DNA of 64,000 nt from Sphaerisporangium aureirubrum (GTDB taxonomy: Bacteria; Actinomycetota; Actinomycetes; Streptosporangiales; Streptosporangiaceae), in contig NZ_JBHSRF010000004.1 in assembly GCF_042658925.1 (NCBI RefSeq), positions 1-64,000 on the forward strand. Direction: 5' to 3'. Below, one piece after another: positions 50,348-58,484 of the stretch; position 1 is the first letter of the stretch; each line of letters starts with the position of its first letter. Both the position numbers and the translations under genes were made by a program. The notes under the pieces are model-generated. The model saw only the letters and a list, made by a program, of their open reading frames with translations, had not been told where the DNA came from and searched no databases.

Positions 50348-51436
50348 GTGCACGTGCTCGTCATGACGGTGGTCCACCACCCTGAGGACGCCCGGATCCT
50401 GCACCGGCAGATCCGCGCGCTCGTGGACGCCGGTCATGCCGTCACATACGCGGCGCCCTTCACCGCGCGCGGCGTCGTGCCCCGGCCGTGGGTCACCGGG
50501 GTGGACCTGCCCCGGGCCGCCGAGCGCAAGCGGCTGACCGCGATCAGGGCGGCGCGCCGGCTGTTCAAGAGCCTGCGTCATCAGGTCGACCTCGCCATCG
50601 TGCACGACCCCGAGCTGCTGCTCGCGGTGGCCGGGGTGCGGCGACGTCCCCCGGTGGTCTGGGACGTGCACGAGGACACCCCCGCCACGCTGTCCCTCAA
50701 GCCGTGGCTGCCGTCGTTCCTGCGCCCGCCGACGCGCTTCCTCGCGCGCATGCTGGAGGGGACCGCCGAGCGCCACCTGCACCTGCTGCTCGCCGAGACC
50801 GCGTACGCCGGGCGGTTCCGCCAGGCGCACCTGGTGGTGCCGAACGAGACCTGGGTGCCCGACCACGTCAGCGAGCCGTCCGACGACCGCGTGGTCTACC
50901 TCGGATGGCTGTCGGAGGCGCGGGGGGTGCGCGAGGCCGTCGAGGTGAGCAGGCTGCTGCAGCCGCACCGCGTCGCCGTCGAGCTGATCGGCTACGCCGA
51001 CCCGCAGAGCAGGCCCATGCTCAACCAGGCGGTCGCCGAGGGCGTGCTGGAGTGGCGGGACTTCATGCCGAACGACGAGGCGCTCAAGCGGCTGGACGGA
51101 GCCCTCGCCGGGCTGTCACTGCTGCACGACGAGCCCAACTACCGGCACTCCATGCCCACCAAGATCGTGGAGTACATGGCGCACGGCATCCCGGTGATCA
51201 CCACACCGTCGCCGCGGGCCGTCGAGCTGGTGGAGCGTTACCAGAGCGGGGTCGTGGTGCCCTGGCAGGACCCGCAGGCCGTCGTGCGGGCCGTACTGCG
51301 GCTGCGCAACGACCCGCGCGAACGGCGCGCCGCCGGTGCCCGCGGGTACGCGGCGGCCCGCGCCAACCACCACTGGCCGAACTCCGCGCGCAGGTTCGTG
51401 GCCCAGTTAGAGGCATGGGCGGGAGAGCGGAGCTGA
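50348..51436 (+). CDS. Glycosyltransferase family 4 protein
   Basis: A 362-residue GT-B enzyme: MHVLVMTVVHHPEDARILHRQIRALVDAGH, VVWDVHEDTPATLSLKPWLP in the acceptor half, and RVVYLGWLSEARGVREAVE with MPTKIVEYMAHGIPVITTPSPRAVELVERYQSG in the donor half. Start GTG 50348 lies 15 bp after wecC, so they form one operon. It may transfer ManNAcA, but that is inference from position only. Confidence 0.87.
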   Translation: MHVLVMTVVHHPEDARILHRQIRALVDAGHAVTYAAPFTARGVVPRPWVTGVDLPRAAERKRLTAIRAARRLFKSLRHQVDLAIVHDPELLLAVAGVRRRPPVVWDVHEDTPATLSLKPWLPSFLRPPTRFLARMLEGTAERHLHLLLAETAYAGRFRQAHLVVPNETWVPDHVSEPSDDRVVYLGWLSEARGVREAVEVSRLLQPHRVAVELIGYADPQSRPMLNQAVAEGVLEWRDFMPNDEALKRLDGALAGLSLLHDEPNYRHSMPTKIVEYMAHGIPVITTPSPRAVELVERYQSGVVVPWQDPQAVVRAVLRLRNDPRERRAAGARGYAAARANHHWPNSARRFVAQLEAWAGERS

Positions 51437-51505
51437 CCTTCGCCCGCCGAGCCTCCCGATCGTGCTTTATCCGGACCACAACCTAAGGACGGTAGTCTCC
51501 TGAAG

Positions 51506-53326
51506 GTGCGCGGGCTCACTCTGTTGTTCGGAGCGGCTCTGCTGGCCGCCGTCGCGGCGATCGTGATCGTCCTTCCCGACTCCCCCGGTTCGCCGTCGGG
51601 GGCCGTGACGTCCTCCAGCCCCAAGGCGACCGGCAAGGCCACCCCCACCGGCCCCACGCCGTCCACCCCGGTGTTCAGCGACCCCTGCGGCACCTTCGAC
51701 ACCACGACGCCGACACCGTACGCCGTCACCGGCTACTGGCTGGTGCCGACCACCGACCACTGCACGTGGCGCAGCCAGCTGCAGGCCATCCACCGCGTCG
51801 GCGGCGACACCGTCGTGCGTCTCGGCTTCGGGTTACAGGCCCGTCCGGTGGACGACGAGGGCCGGGTGCTCGACATGGCGGGCGAGGAACCCGACCGGCG
51901 GTACGAGAAGTGCGAGGAACTCGGCATGACCTGCGTGCAGGCCGCCGAGTCCGCGCTCAAGGCCGCCAACCCCGGCAACCGCATCACCTGGACGTACGTC
52001 TACCGCACCGACGAGGCGTTCGGCGCCGGCCTGTTCCGGTGCCCGCAGATGGAGCACACCATCACCGTCGGCGACGAGGTCTTCTACCGCATCCTCGCCC
52101 CCGACGACGGCACCGACGACCCGACCTGCGACTTCAGCTCCAAGGGCAAGGGCTACCACCTGATCCTGGTGGACGGCGCCCGGCAGGACAGCCTCACCGA
52201 GATCCTCGGCCTCGCCGACCGCTTCGCCATGAAGGTCTTCCCCGCCCTGCCCGTGGCCCCCCGCGACCGGGTCGAGCCCACCAAGGCCGACCCCCGGCAC
52301 ATCGGGACGCTGACCACGCTGACCCGGCGGGTGCTCCAGGACTACGGCGACCGGTTCAACGACCGCGCCTCGCTCGGCGGGGTGTACCAGCCGTTCGAAC
52401 TCCAGCTGCGCGACTGGCCCGACCCCGCCGAGGTGGCGACCCTGCGGGTGTACGCGGAGCAGCACGACATCGTCCAGCAGGAACTGCCCGGCAAGCCCAT
52501 CATGGTCAGCCCCTACCTGGACGCGCGCAAGGAGAAGCAGTTCACCTCCACGCCCGAACAGGTCAAGCGGGGCTTCATGGCGCTGGCCCGCACCGGCGTC
52601 GGCATCGTCGCGCCGCAGGACAGCCGCGGCACCGGGAAGGTCGGCCTGTTCTGGCCCAACCTGCGCAGCCAACCCGTGGACGAGCGCCTGAAGCCCGTGG
52701 TGGGCGACAGGACGTACCGCGAGGCGTACTACGGCGCCACCCGGGACTACTACCGCGCCATGTCCGAGGCGCTGGCCGAGCTGCGCGCCGAGGGCGAGGA
52801 CCTGCAGCTGTGGGCCAATGTCGAGGCGTTCGAGCCCGAGGGCGACGGCGCGTGCGAGGCCGGCGGCAAGCGGGGCGCCACCGACAAGAAGCGCCTGGAC
52901 GAGGCGGTCGGCTTCGTCGGCCCCTACGTCTCCAAGATCATCTCTTACAAGTGGAGCAGCTACTTCAACTGCGGCTCCCCCACCCTCGCCGAAGAGGTCG
53001 CCGCCGACTGGGACCGCCCCATCCCCATCCAGGCCCTGTCGGTCTCCCGAGGCATCCAGCAAGGCGTGGAGGTCCGCGGCTACAACCTGGCCGGCGGCAC
53101 CGTCACCATGAGCTGGTTCGGCGGCGACACCCCTCGAACCGCCGACTCCGCCACCATAGGCTGGACCGACCGCACCCCCATCCCCGGCCTCCCCCCCGCC
53201 GTCCAGCGCATCTGGGTCCCCGTCGACTGGTCCACCGTCCCCCAGAAGGCCTGGCTCAAAATCGAAGTAACCACCCCCGACGGCCGCAAAAGCAACGCCC
53301 CCGTCTACCTCCACCGCGAAACCTGA
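51506..53326 (+). CDS. Secreted DUF4434-like (TIM-barrel glycosidase-like) protein
   Basis: A 606-residue protein with an N-terminal membrane/signal helix (LTLLFGAALLAAVAAIVIVL, residues 4-23) and a Ser/Thr/Pro linker to about 60. The middle resembles DUF4434: GYWLVPTTDHCTWRSQLQAI, ILGLADRFAMKVFPALPVAP, GGVYQPFELQLRDWPDP, KPIMVSPYLDARKEK, IVAPQDSRGTGKVG. That family has a glycoside-hydrolase barrel and unproven activity. A beta-sandwich of about 90 residues ends the protein. Start GTG 51506. Closes the glycan operon. Its last codons and terminator are duplicated downstream. Confidence 0.72.
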   Translation: MRGLTLLFGAALLAAVAAIVIVLPDSPGSPSGAVTSSSPKATGKATPTGPTPSTPVFSDPCGTFDTTTPTPYAVTGYWLVPTTDHCTWRSQLQAIHRVGGDTVVRLGFGLQARPVDDEGRVLDMAGEEPDRRYEKCEELGMTCVQAAESALKAANPGNRITWTYVYRTDEAFGAGLFRCPQMEHTITVGDEVFYRILAPDDGTDDPTCDFSSKGKGYHLILVDGARQDSLTEILGLADRFAMKVFPALPVAPRDRVEPTKADPRHIGTLTTLTRRVLQDYGDRFNDRASLGGVYQPFELQLRDWPDPAEVATLRVYAEQHDIVQQELPGKPIMVSPYLDARKEKQFTSTPEQVKRGFMALARTGVGIVAPQDSRGTGKVGLFWPNLRSQPVDERLKPVVGDRTYREAYYGATRDYYRAMSEALAELRAEGEDLQLWANVEAFEPEGDGACEAGGKRGATDKKRLDEAVGFVGPYVSKIISYKWSSYFNCGSPTLAEEVAADWDRPIPIQALSVSRGIQQGVEVRGYNLAGGTVTMSWFGGDTPRTADSATIGWTDRTPIPGLPPAVQRIWVPVDWSTVPQKAWLKIEVTTPDGRKSNAPVYLHRET

Positions 53327-53368
53327 CCCACCCACCCACGGCGCCCCGAGCAGTCCTCCCGGCGCCGT

Positions 53369-53400
53369 GGAAACGGTGCCTTCGGCGCTGTCTTATTCAG
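53369..53400 (+). terminator. Rho-independent terminator, copy 1
   Basis: GGTGCCTTCGGCGCTG forms a tight stem with a TTC(G) loop, followed by TCTTATTC. 43 bp after the DUF4434-like gene stop. Confidence 0.65.
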
Positions 53401-53602
53401 GGCGACCCTCGCCGCACCTCCTCCCCACCGACCCGCGCCGGGGAACCAGACCGTTCCCGCTTCGTACACGTGCGGGAGTCTCCCGGGGCGCCGGGGAATC
53501 GAAGTGACCACCCCGACGGCCGCAAGAGCAACGCCTCCGTCTACCTCCACCGCGAAACCTGACCGCTCACCCGCCGCCCTGGATCAGTTCGAGCGGCGCT
53601 GT

Positions 53603-53634
53603 GGAAACGGCGCCTTCGGCGCTGTCTTATTTTG
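53603..53634 (+). terminator. Rho-independent terminator, copy 2
   Basis: GGCGCCTTCGGCGCTG followed by TCTTATTTT, the better of the duplicated terminators. A third, decayed version (GGTGGCTTCGGCGCATTC) lies at 53730. Confidence 0.7.
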
Positions 53635-53798
53635 GGCGACCCTCGCCGCACTCCCTCCCACCGACCCGCGACAGAGACCCAGACGTTCCGCCGTGCATAC
53701 GTGCAGGAGCCTCCAGGGGCGAGGGGGAAAGGGTGGCTTCGGCGCATTCTTACTAAGGCGAGTCTCAGACAGCCCGCAACACGCCATCGCGCAGGCGA

Positions 53799-54050
53799 TC
53801 ATGCTGTCGCCTCGCGGGACACACACCCCCGTTCGTGTCGTCCCGGATCGGCCCACTCCAGCCGAGCCGTTGAGTGTCGTGTCACTGGGAGGCGATGCGG
53901 CGGAGTAGCGGTGCCACCCAGTGCTTCCCGTAGGCGGTCTGAAGGGTCGATCTTCTGAGTGGTGAAGAGTCCCAGCCCTTCGATCGGTGAGGGCCGGACC
54001 TCAGCGCCTGGCGTGAGCCGGCACTCGGCCGGATAGCGCTTCGCGGTCAT
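53799..54050 (-). pseudogene. Truncated SET-domain gene fragment
   Basis: The first 32 residues (MTAKRYPAECRLTPGAEVRP, then SPIEGLGLFTTQKI) match the start of bacterial SET-domain proteins. The next residues (DPSDRLREALGGTATPPHRL...) do not continue the SET fold, and the frame ends after 83 codons; full-length proteins have about 150-180. It looks like a gene cut off by deletion or by the neighbouring duplication. ATG 54050 has GAGGAGGAGAC upstream, so it could still be expressed. Confidence 0.5.
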
Positions 54051-54184
54051 CGTGCGTCTCCTCCTCGTCGCCTGGGATGGGCCACCCGGAGGATGCTCGC
54101 GGACACCGTGCCGGACAGGGCTCGGCCCGGGACTCGGTAGCGGTGTTCACATGGTGGATGGTCAGGCGGTGTAACGTGCCTGCC

Positions 54185-54847
54185 ATGGTCCCGCGCATTC
54201 CCGTCAGCGTGGATCTCGTCGTCCTCACGGTGCGCTGCCAGCAGCTCTGCGCGCTGGTCTGGCGGCGCGACCGCCCTCCCTACGAGGAGCGCTGGGCGCT
54301 GTCCGGGGGCTTCATCCAGTTGGAGGAGGACCTCCCGGCGGCGGCGGGACGAGTACTCGCCGAACGTGCGGGCCTCCCTGGGGCCCCGGTCCACCTGGAG
54401 CAGCTGCGCACGTACGGCTACCCCGACCGCGACCCCCGGCAGCGGGTCCTGAGCGTCGCCTACCTGGGCCTGGCCCCCGACCTCCCCGCCTCGACCGAGG
54501 CCCACATGAGCTGGCAGCCGGTCTCCTCCCTGACCGCGATGGCCTTCGACCACCGCCGCATCATGCTGGACGGCATAGAGCGCGCCGGCGCCAAACTGGA
54601 GTACACCTCCCTCGGCGCCGCCTTCTGCCCCGCCGAGTTCACCGTCGCCGACCTGCGAAGGGTCTACGAGATCGTCTGGGGCCGCCCCCTGGACCCCAGA
54701 AACTTCCACCGTAAGGTGACCAAGGCCGACGGCTTCCTCGTCCCCACCGGCCACACCACCACCCGCGACGGCGGCCGCCCCGCCATGCTCTACCGCCGCG
54801 GCCCCGCCGAACTCCTCCACCCCCCGATGCTCCGCCTGGCTGGTTAG
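54185..54847 (+). CDS. NrtR-like regulator (Nudix domain plus winged helix)
   Basis: A 220-residue protein. Residues 5-140 form a Nudix fold, but the box is degenerate: GGFIQLEEDLPAAAGRVLAERAGL keeps the first Glu and Arg and lacks two of the metal-binding glutamates. It is thus probably a ligand sensor, not a hydrolase. Residues 145-220 (FTVADLRRVYEIVWGRPLDPRNFHRKVTKADGF) are the NrtR-type winged helix. NrtR proteins sense ADP-ribose and control NAD synthesis genes; none is nearby, so the target here is open. Start ATG 54185 fits the fold; the frame extends upstream. Confidence 0.83.
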   Translation: MVPRIPVSVDLVVLTVRCQQLCALVWRRDRPPYEERWALSGGFIQLEEDLPAAAGRVLAERAGLPGAPVHLEQLRTYGYPDRDPRQRVLSVAYLGLAPDLPASTEAHMSWQPVSSLTAMAFDHRRIMLDGIERAGAKLEYTSLGAAFCPAEFTVADLRRVYEIVWGRPLDPRNFHRKVTKADGFLVPTGHTTTRDGGRPAMLYRRGPAELLHPPMLRLAG

Positions 54848-54872
54848 CGCTTCGCCGTAACCGAGTACCGCT

Positions 54873-55406
54873 TCATTTCACATGAGCGGCAATGGCCCGC
54901 GCGCACTCCATGGCCTCGACATGCGTCGTGTCCACCTCCACGTCATAGTGCACCCCCAGGTGAACCACCTCCGCCTGTGACACGGCCATCCCGGTCACCC
55001 GATCCCCTCGCGCGACCTCCCGCCCCGCAGCGATCGCACTGTCGCACCTGACGCCGACCCAGAGCACGCGCACTCCACCAAGAGCCCTCAGCCACCGCTC
55101 CTGAGACCCCGCCCCACCAAGGAAGACCTCATCGACGATGACCCGCGCCCCCGCCCGCGCCATCGCGACAACCCCCTCGATCCACGCCGCCTGCAACACC
55201 ATGAACTGCTTCCCCACAACCACCGCACCATCCGGTGCGAACTCGATCCCCGCCCCCGCCGTCCGCATCGACGCCGGCATCGCCTCGACCAGCGTGTCTA
55301 CCCCCAAGACCAGCCACGGCTCCGGCAGAACCGCCTGCAAGCACCGAGCGATCCCCGACTTCCCCGAGCTGGAGCCACCATTGAGAACAATCATCTGAGC
55401 CGTCAC
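54873..55406 (-). CDS. Chloramphenicol-phosphotransferase-like kinase
   Basis: A 177-residue P-loop kinase: MTAQMIVLNGGSSSGKSGIA (Walker A), LVLGVDTLVEAMP (the substrate Asp of CPT), VIVDEVFLGG (Walker B), LWVGVRCDSAIAAGREVARGDR. This is the chloramphenicol 3-O-phosphotransferase family; members act on chloramphenicol or on other small hydroxyl compounds. Start GTG 55406 gives the typical N-terminus; longer starts are possible. Convergent with the NrtR-like gene. Confidence 0.85.
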   Translation of the reverse strand: MTAQMIVLNGGSSSGKSGIARCLQAVLPEPWLVLGVDTLVEAMPASMRTAGAGIEFAPDGAVVVGKQFMVLQAAWIEGVVAMARAGARVIVDEVFLGGAGSQERWLRALGGVRVLWVGVRCDSAIAAGREVARGDRVTGMAVSQAEVVHLGVHYDVEVDTTHVEAMECARAIAAHVK

Positions 55407-55547
55407 CGCGCCACAGTAGAGCCGCCCCACCGCCACCTGAAAGCGGATTTCGGTGATCCCTGCCGTGCCACCGCGGCGCGGACGCTGGTCCAGCAGTCAC
55501 CTTGAACCGGCTGGCGTTCGTCGGCCGCACGCGAGTGTGGATGTGCG

Positions 55548-55955
55548 TCACTTGCCGGTGAGCTGGAACCAGACCACGCGCCCGGCCGCCGTCTCGTACC
55601 AGCCCCAGGCCGTCGCCATCTCCTGAAGCAGCCAGAGCCCGCGTCCACCGCCGCTGTCCAGGCATATTTCCGGACAGACCGTAGGTTGATTTCCCCATGA
55701 GCCCGCGTCGATCACGTCGACGTGCAGCGTCCCGTCATGCTCTGCCACCGCGATCCGCACCCGCCCGGCCGGGCACCGTCCCGAATCGGAGTACCGCACG
55801 GAGTTGGTGACGAGTTCGGTGACGAGCAACAGCGCATCGTCCACCTGCGGATGGTCGATCCCATCCAGCAGTTCCCGCACACACCGCCGCGCACGCGGCA
55901 CGGCTGCGACATGGGCGGGGACATCGAGCTGGCCCAGCAGACCAAAAGCCTTCAC
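55548..55955 (-). CDS. ATP-binding anti-sigma-factor-like protein, cassette 2
   Basis: A 135-residue GHKL ATPase domain protein: N-box LLLVTELVTNSVRYSDSG, LHVDVIDAGSWG and G-box DSGGGRGLWLLQEMATAWGW. Start GTG 55955 has GGAGACCCT upstream; the frame extends to 56105 without protein-like content. It is divergent from the XRE regulator at 56144, exactly as in cassette 1 at 978-2597. Anti-sigma or regulator-binding role inferred. Confidence 0.84.
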   Translation of the reverse strand: MKAFGLLGQLDVPAHVAAVPRARRCVRELLDGIDHPQVDDALLLVTELVTNSVRYSDSGRCPAGRVRIAVAEHDGTLHVDVIDAGSWGNQPTVCPEICLDSGGGRGLWLLQEMATAWGWYETAAGRVVWFQLTGK

Positions 55956-56143
55956 AGGGTCTCCTTCTCGACCCGGCCACGATCGTACGTGTCTGTGACT
56001 GTGTATGACCGTAGCGTTACTTTGAGTGCTCAGTTTGCATGACCTCCGAGCCTTCGGCAACAAGAATCGAAATGAACAAAGTGCATCTTGAAGCCTAAAG
56101 ATCACTTCGGCATACTGGCAGACTCGTCACCGAGGGGAGTGAA

Positions 56144-57001
56144 GTGAGCACACGGCGAAGTCCATCGGTGCGTAGACGCAGGCTCGCCGCGGAACTGCAA
56201 CGACTCCGCAAAGCCTCTGGGTTGACCAGGGATCAGGTGGCGGACCACGCGGGGTGCGCGCCTGTCACGATCACTCGGATCGAGTCCGCGACCAGCTCTG
56301 CGACGGTTGCTCTTGTCTCCGTGATGCTCGATCTCTATGAGGTGACCGGCGAGCGGCGGGAGGCGTTGATACAGCTCGCGCGTGATGCTCGTAAACGTGG
56401 TTGGTGGTACACGCTGTCCGAGGCCATCCCCGAATGGGTGCACAGCTATGTGGGCCTTGAAGAGGAGGCCGCGACCTTTCAGGAGTACCAGTCTGAGTTC
56501 GTCCCTGGGCTACTTCAGACCGAGGGATACGCCATGGCAGTCATGAGGTCGGCCCCGGTACTGCCGTCCGAGGAAGAGCTTGAGCGGCGGCTCGCGATAC
56601 GGATGCAGCGTCAGGAACGTGTGCTGGATCGGGTCGATCCGCCGAAGATGTGGCTCATTCTGAACGAGGCGGTGATTCGGCGTCCTGTCGGAGGCTCCGG
56701 GACGATGCGTGATCAACTTCTACGAATGATCGATCTGTCCTGGAGAAATCACGTGACGATCCAGGTTCTGCCCTTCGCGGCCGGGGTCCATCCCGCCATG
56801 GACGGAGGGTTCACGATCTTGAGCTTTCCCAAGCCCGCAGACCCTGACACGGTGTATGTCGAGTATTGGCAAGGAAGCGTATATTTGGAGCGCCCATCGG
56901 AGGTTGAGGCTTACAACCTTCTCTTCAATCACCTGCGAGCCCGAGGGCTCGGACCCGATCAGACGCGCGACTTGATCACCCAGGTGGTGCGTGAAGTATG
57001 A
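56144..57001 (+). CDS. XRE-family regulator with DUF5753 domain, cassette 2
   Basis: A 285-residue intact regulator. The HTH is LAAELQRLRKASGLTRDQVADHAGCAPVTITRIE (about 14-47); DUF5753 follows (FVPGLLQTEGYAMAVMRSA, RMQRQERVLDRVDPPKMWLILNEAVIRRPVGG, VLPFAAGVHPAMDGGFTILSFP, VYVEYWQGSVYLE). It is full family length, unlike the frameshifted cassette 1 regulator. Start GTG 56144 has GAGGGGAGTGAA upstream. It overlaps the DUF397 gene by ATGA. Confidence 0.9.
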   Translation: MSTRRSPSVRRRRLAAELQRLRKASGLTRDQVADHAGCAPVTITRIESATSSATVALVSVMLDLYEVTGERREALIQLARDARKRGWWYTLSEAIPEWVHSYVGLEEEAATFQEYQSEFVPGLLQTEGYAMAVMRSAPVLPSEEELERRLAIRMQRQERVLDRVDPPKMWLILNEAVIRRPVGGSGTMRDQLLRMIDLSWRNHVTIQVLPFAAGVHPAMDGGFTILSFPKPADPDTVYVEYWQGSVYLERPSEVEAYNLLFNHLRARGLGPDQTRDLITQVVREV

Positions 57002-57243
57002 GCAGATGGGGCGATGGAGCCATGATGGACCTGTCTCGGGTGAGCTGGCGTAAGTCCAGCTGGAGTAACGCCAACGGTGGCCAATGTGTCGAGGTCGGGG
57101 TCTGGCATCGGAGTAGTGCCAGACGTCTCTTCCTGGTTCGGGACTCCAGGAAACCGTATGGTCCCGTGGTGGCCGTCAGCTCGTCAGAGTGGGGCCTCTT
57201 CGTTGAGGGCGTCAAGGGGCGCGGGCTGGGCGATCCTGGCTGA
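56998..57243 (+). CDS. DUF397 protein, cassette 2
   Basis: An 81-residue DUF397 protein: LSRVSWRKSSWSNANGGQCVEVG, FLVRDSRKPYGPVVAVSSSEWGLFVEGVK. The ATG 56998 overlaps the regulator stop; ATG 57022 or 57025, behind ATGGAGCC, would give a family-typical N-terminus and may be the true start. It probably binds or modulates the XRE partner. Confidence 0.85.
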   Translation: MSRWGDGAMMDLSRVSWRKSSWSNANGGQCVEVGVWHRSSARRLFLVRDSRKPYGPVVAVSSSEWGLFVEGVKGRGLGDPG

Positions 57244-57309
57244 GGTGTGGCCGGGGGGTCGGTTGATTGGGAGCGGCGGGGAGGGGTGGGGGCGGCATAG
57301 GGTGTGGGC

Positions 57310-58371
57310 ATGCCGCGTTTTCGATTGGTTCTTGAGGAGCTGCCCGCGTACCGGCCGGGGAAGGCTGTGGTGGGTTCTGATGGTCGGTCGTTCAAGTTGT
57401 CGTCCAATGAGTCGCCTTATGATCCTCTGCCTTCTGTGGTGGAGGCTGTGGCGGTCGCGGCTCGGGAGATGCATCGGTATCCGGATCCGGCTTGTGTGGG
57501 GCTGACCGAGGCGCTGGCTGGGCGGTATGGGGTGCCGGTTGAGCATGTGGCCCTCGGGGCGGGGTCGGTTACGGTGGCGCAGCAACTGCTGGAGACCGTG
57601 GGGGAGCCGGGGGCGGAGGTCATTTATGCTTGGCGGTCGTTTGAGGCTTATCCCTTGCTGGCGGATCTGGCGGGGGTGACTTCGGTTCGGGTGCCGTTGG
57701 TGGACGAGGCTCATGACCTTGAGGCGATGGCGGCGGCGGTCACTTCGCGGACTCGGCTGATCTTCGTGTGCAGTCCGAACAATCCGACGGGGACGGTCAG
57801 CCGGGCGGACGAGCTCACGGCGTTCCTCGATCGGGTGCCTGAGGACGTCCTCGTCGTGCTGGACGAGGCCTATCACGAGTACGTGCGGGACGCGGATGTG
57901 CCGGACGGGGTGCGGGTGTACGCGGATCGGCCCAATGTGGCGGTGCTGCGGACCTTCTCCAAGGCGTACGGGCTGGCGGGGTTGCGGGTCGGCTATCTGA
58001 TCGGGCATGAGCCGGTGGCGGCGGCGGTGCGGAAGACCATGGTGCCGTTCGCGGTGAACGCGCTGGCTCAGGCGGCGGCGGTCGCCTCGCTCGCGGCTGA
58101 GGATCAGCTTTTGGAGCGGGTGGAGGCCGTGGTCAAGGAGCGTGCCCGGGTGCGGGACGGGCTGCTCGGGCAGGGGTGGGCGGTGCCGCCGACCGAGGCG
58201 AACTTCGTGTGGCTGCGGCTCGGGGAGCGCACCATGGCGTTCGCCGAGCGGTGCGCCGCGGACGGGGTCGCGGTGCGGCCGTTCGCGGGGGAGGGGGCCC
58301 GGGTCTCCATCGGGTCGCCGGAGGCCAACGACGTGCTGCTGGCCGCCGCGGAGGCGTTCGGGGCCGGCTGA
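57310..58371 (+). CDS. hisC: Histidinol-phosphate/aromatic aminotransferase (HisC type)
   Basis: A 353-residue fold-type I aminotransferase. Substrate/PLP landmarks: LSSNESPYDPLPSV, VCSPNNPTGTVSRADE, LDEAYHEYV and the PLP lysine in LRTFSKAYGLAGLRVGY. The final strand has RVSIGSPEAND with the substrate-binding Arg. Without other his genes nearby, it is likely the second HisC or the aromatic aminotransferase (Pat) found in actinomycetes. Start ATG 57310; GTG 57304 is two codons earlier. Confidence 0.9.
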   Translation: MPRFRLVLEELPAYRPGKAVVGSDGRSFKLSSNESPYDPLPSVVEAVAVAAREMHRYPDPACVGLTEALAGRYGVPVEHVALGAGSVTVAQQLLETVGEPGAEVIYAWRSFEAYPLLADLAGVTSVRVPLVDEAHDLEAMAAAVTSRTRLIFVCSPNNPTGTVSRADELTAFLDRVPEDVLVVLDEAYHEYVRDADVPDGVRVYADRPNVAVLRTFSKAYGLAGLRVGYLIGHEPVAAAVRKTMVPFAVNALAQAAAVASLAAEDQLLERVEAVVKERARVRDGLLGQGWAVPPTEANFVWLRLGERTMAFAERCAADGVAVRPFAGEGARVSIGSPEANDVLLAAAEAFGAG

Positions 58372-58484
58372 CGTCCCGGGTGCCGTCGGTCGCGTCAGGG
58401 GCGGCCGGGTCCCAGGTCGCCTGTACGGGTGGGTTCCATGTGCGGTCGGCCCATCCGTCGCGCCGGGACCGGCCGTCCGTCGCG

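Larger units (their letters stand above)
53260..53733 (+). repeat. Tandem duplication of the gene's 3' end and terminator
   Basis: Unit 1 (53260-53496) begins AATCGAAGTAACCACC inside the DUF4434-like gene; unit 2 (53497-53733) begins AATCGAAGTGACCACC. Both encode the last residues GRKSN-x-x-VYLHRET and stop, then a GGAAACGG-TGCC/CGCC-TTCGGCGCTGTCTTATT hairpin and a GCGACCCTCGCCGCA motif. The units are about 80% alike by eye. A partial third unit (GGAAAGGGTGGCTTCGGCGC) begins at 53726. With the SET fragment this accounts for the 857-bp gap. Confidence 0.82.
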
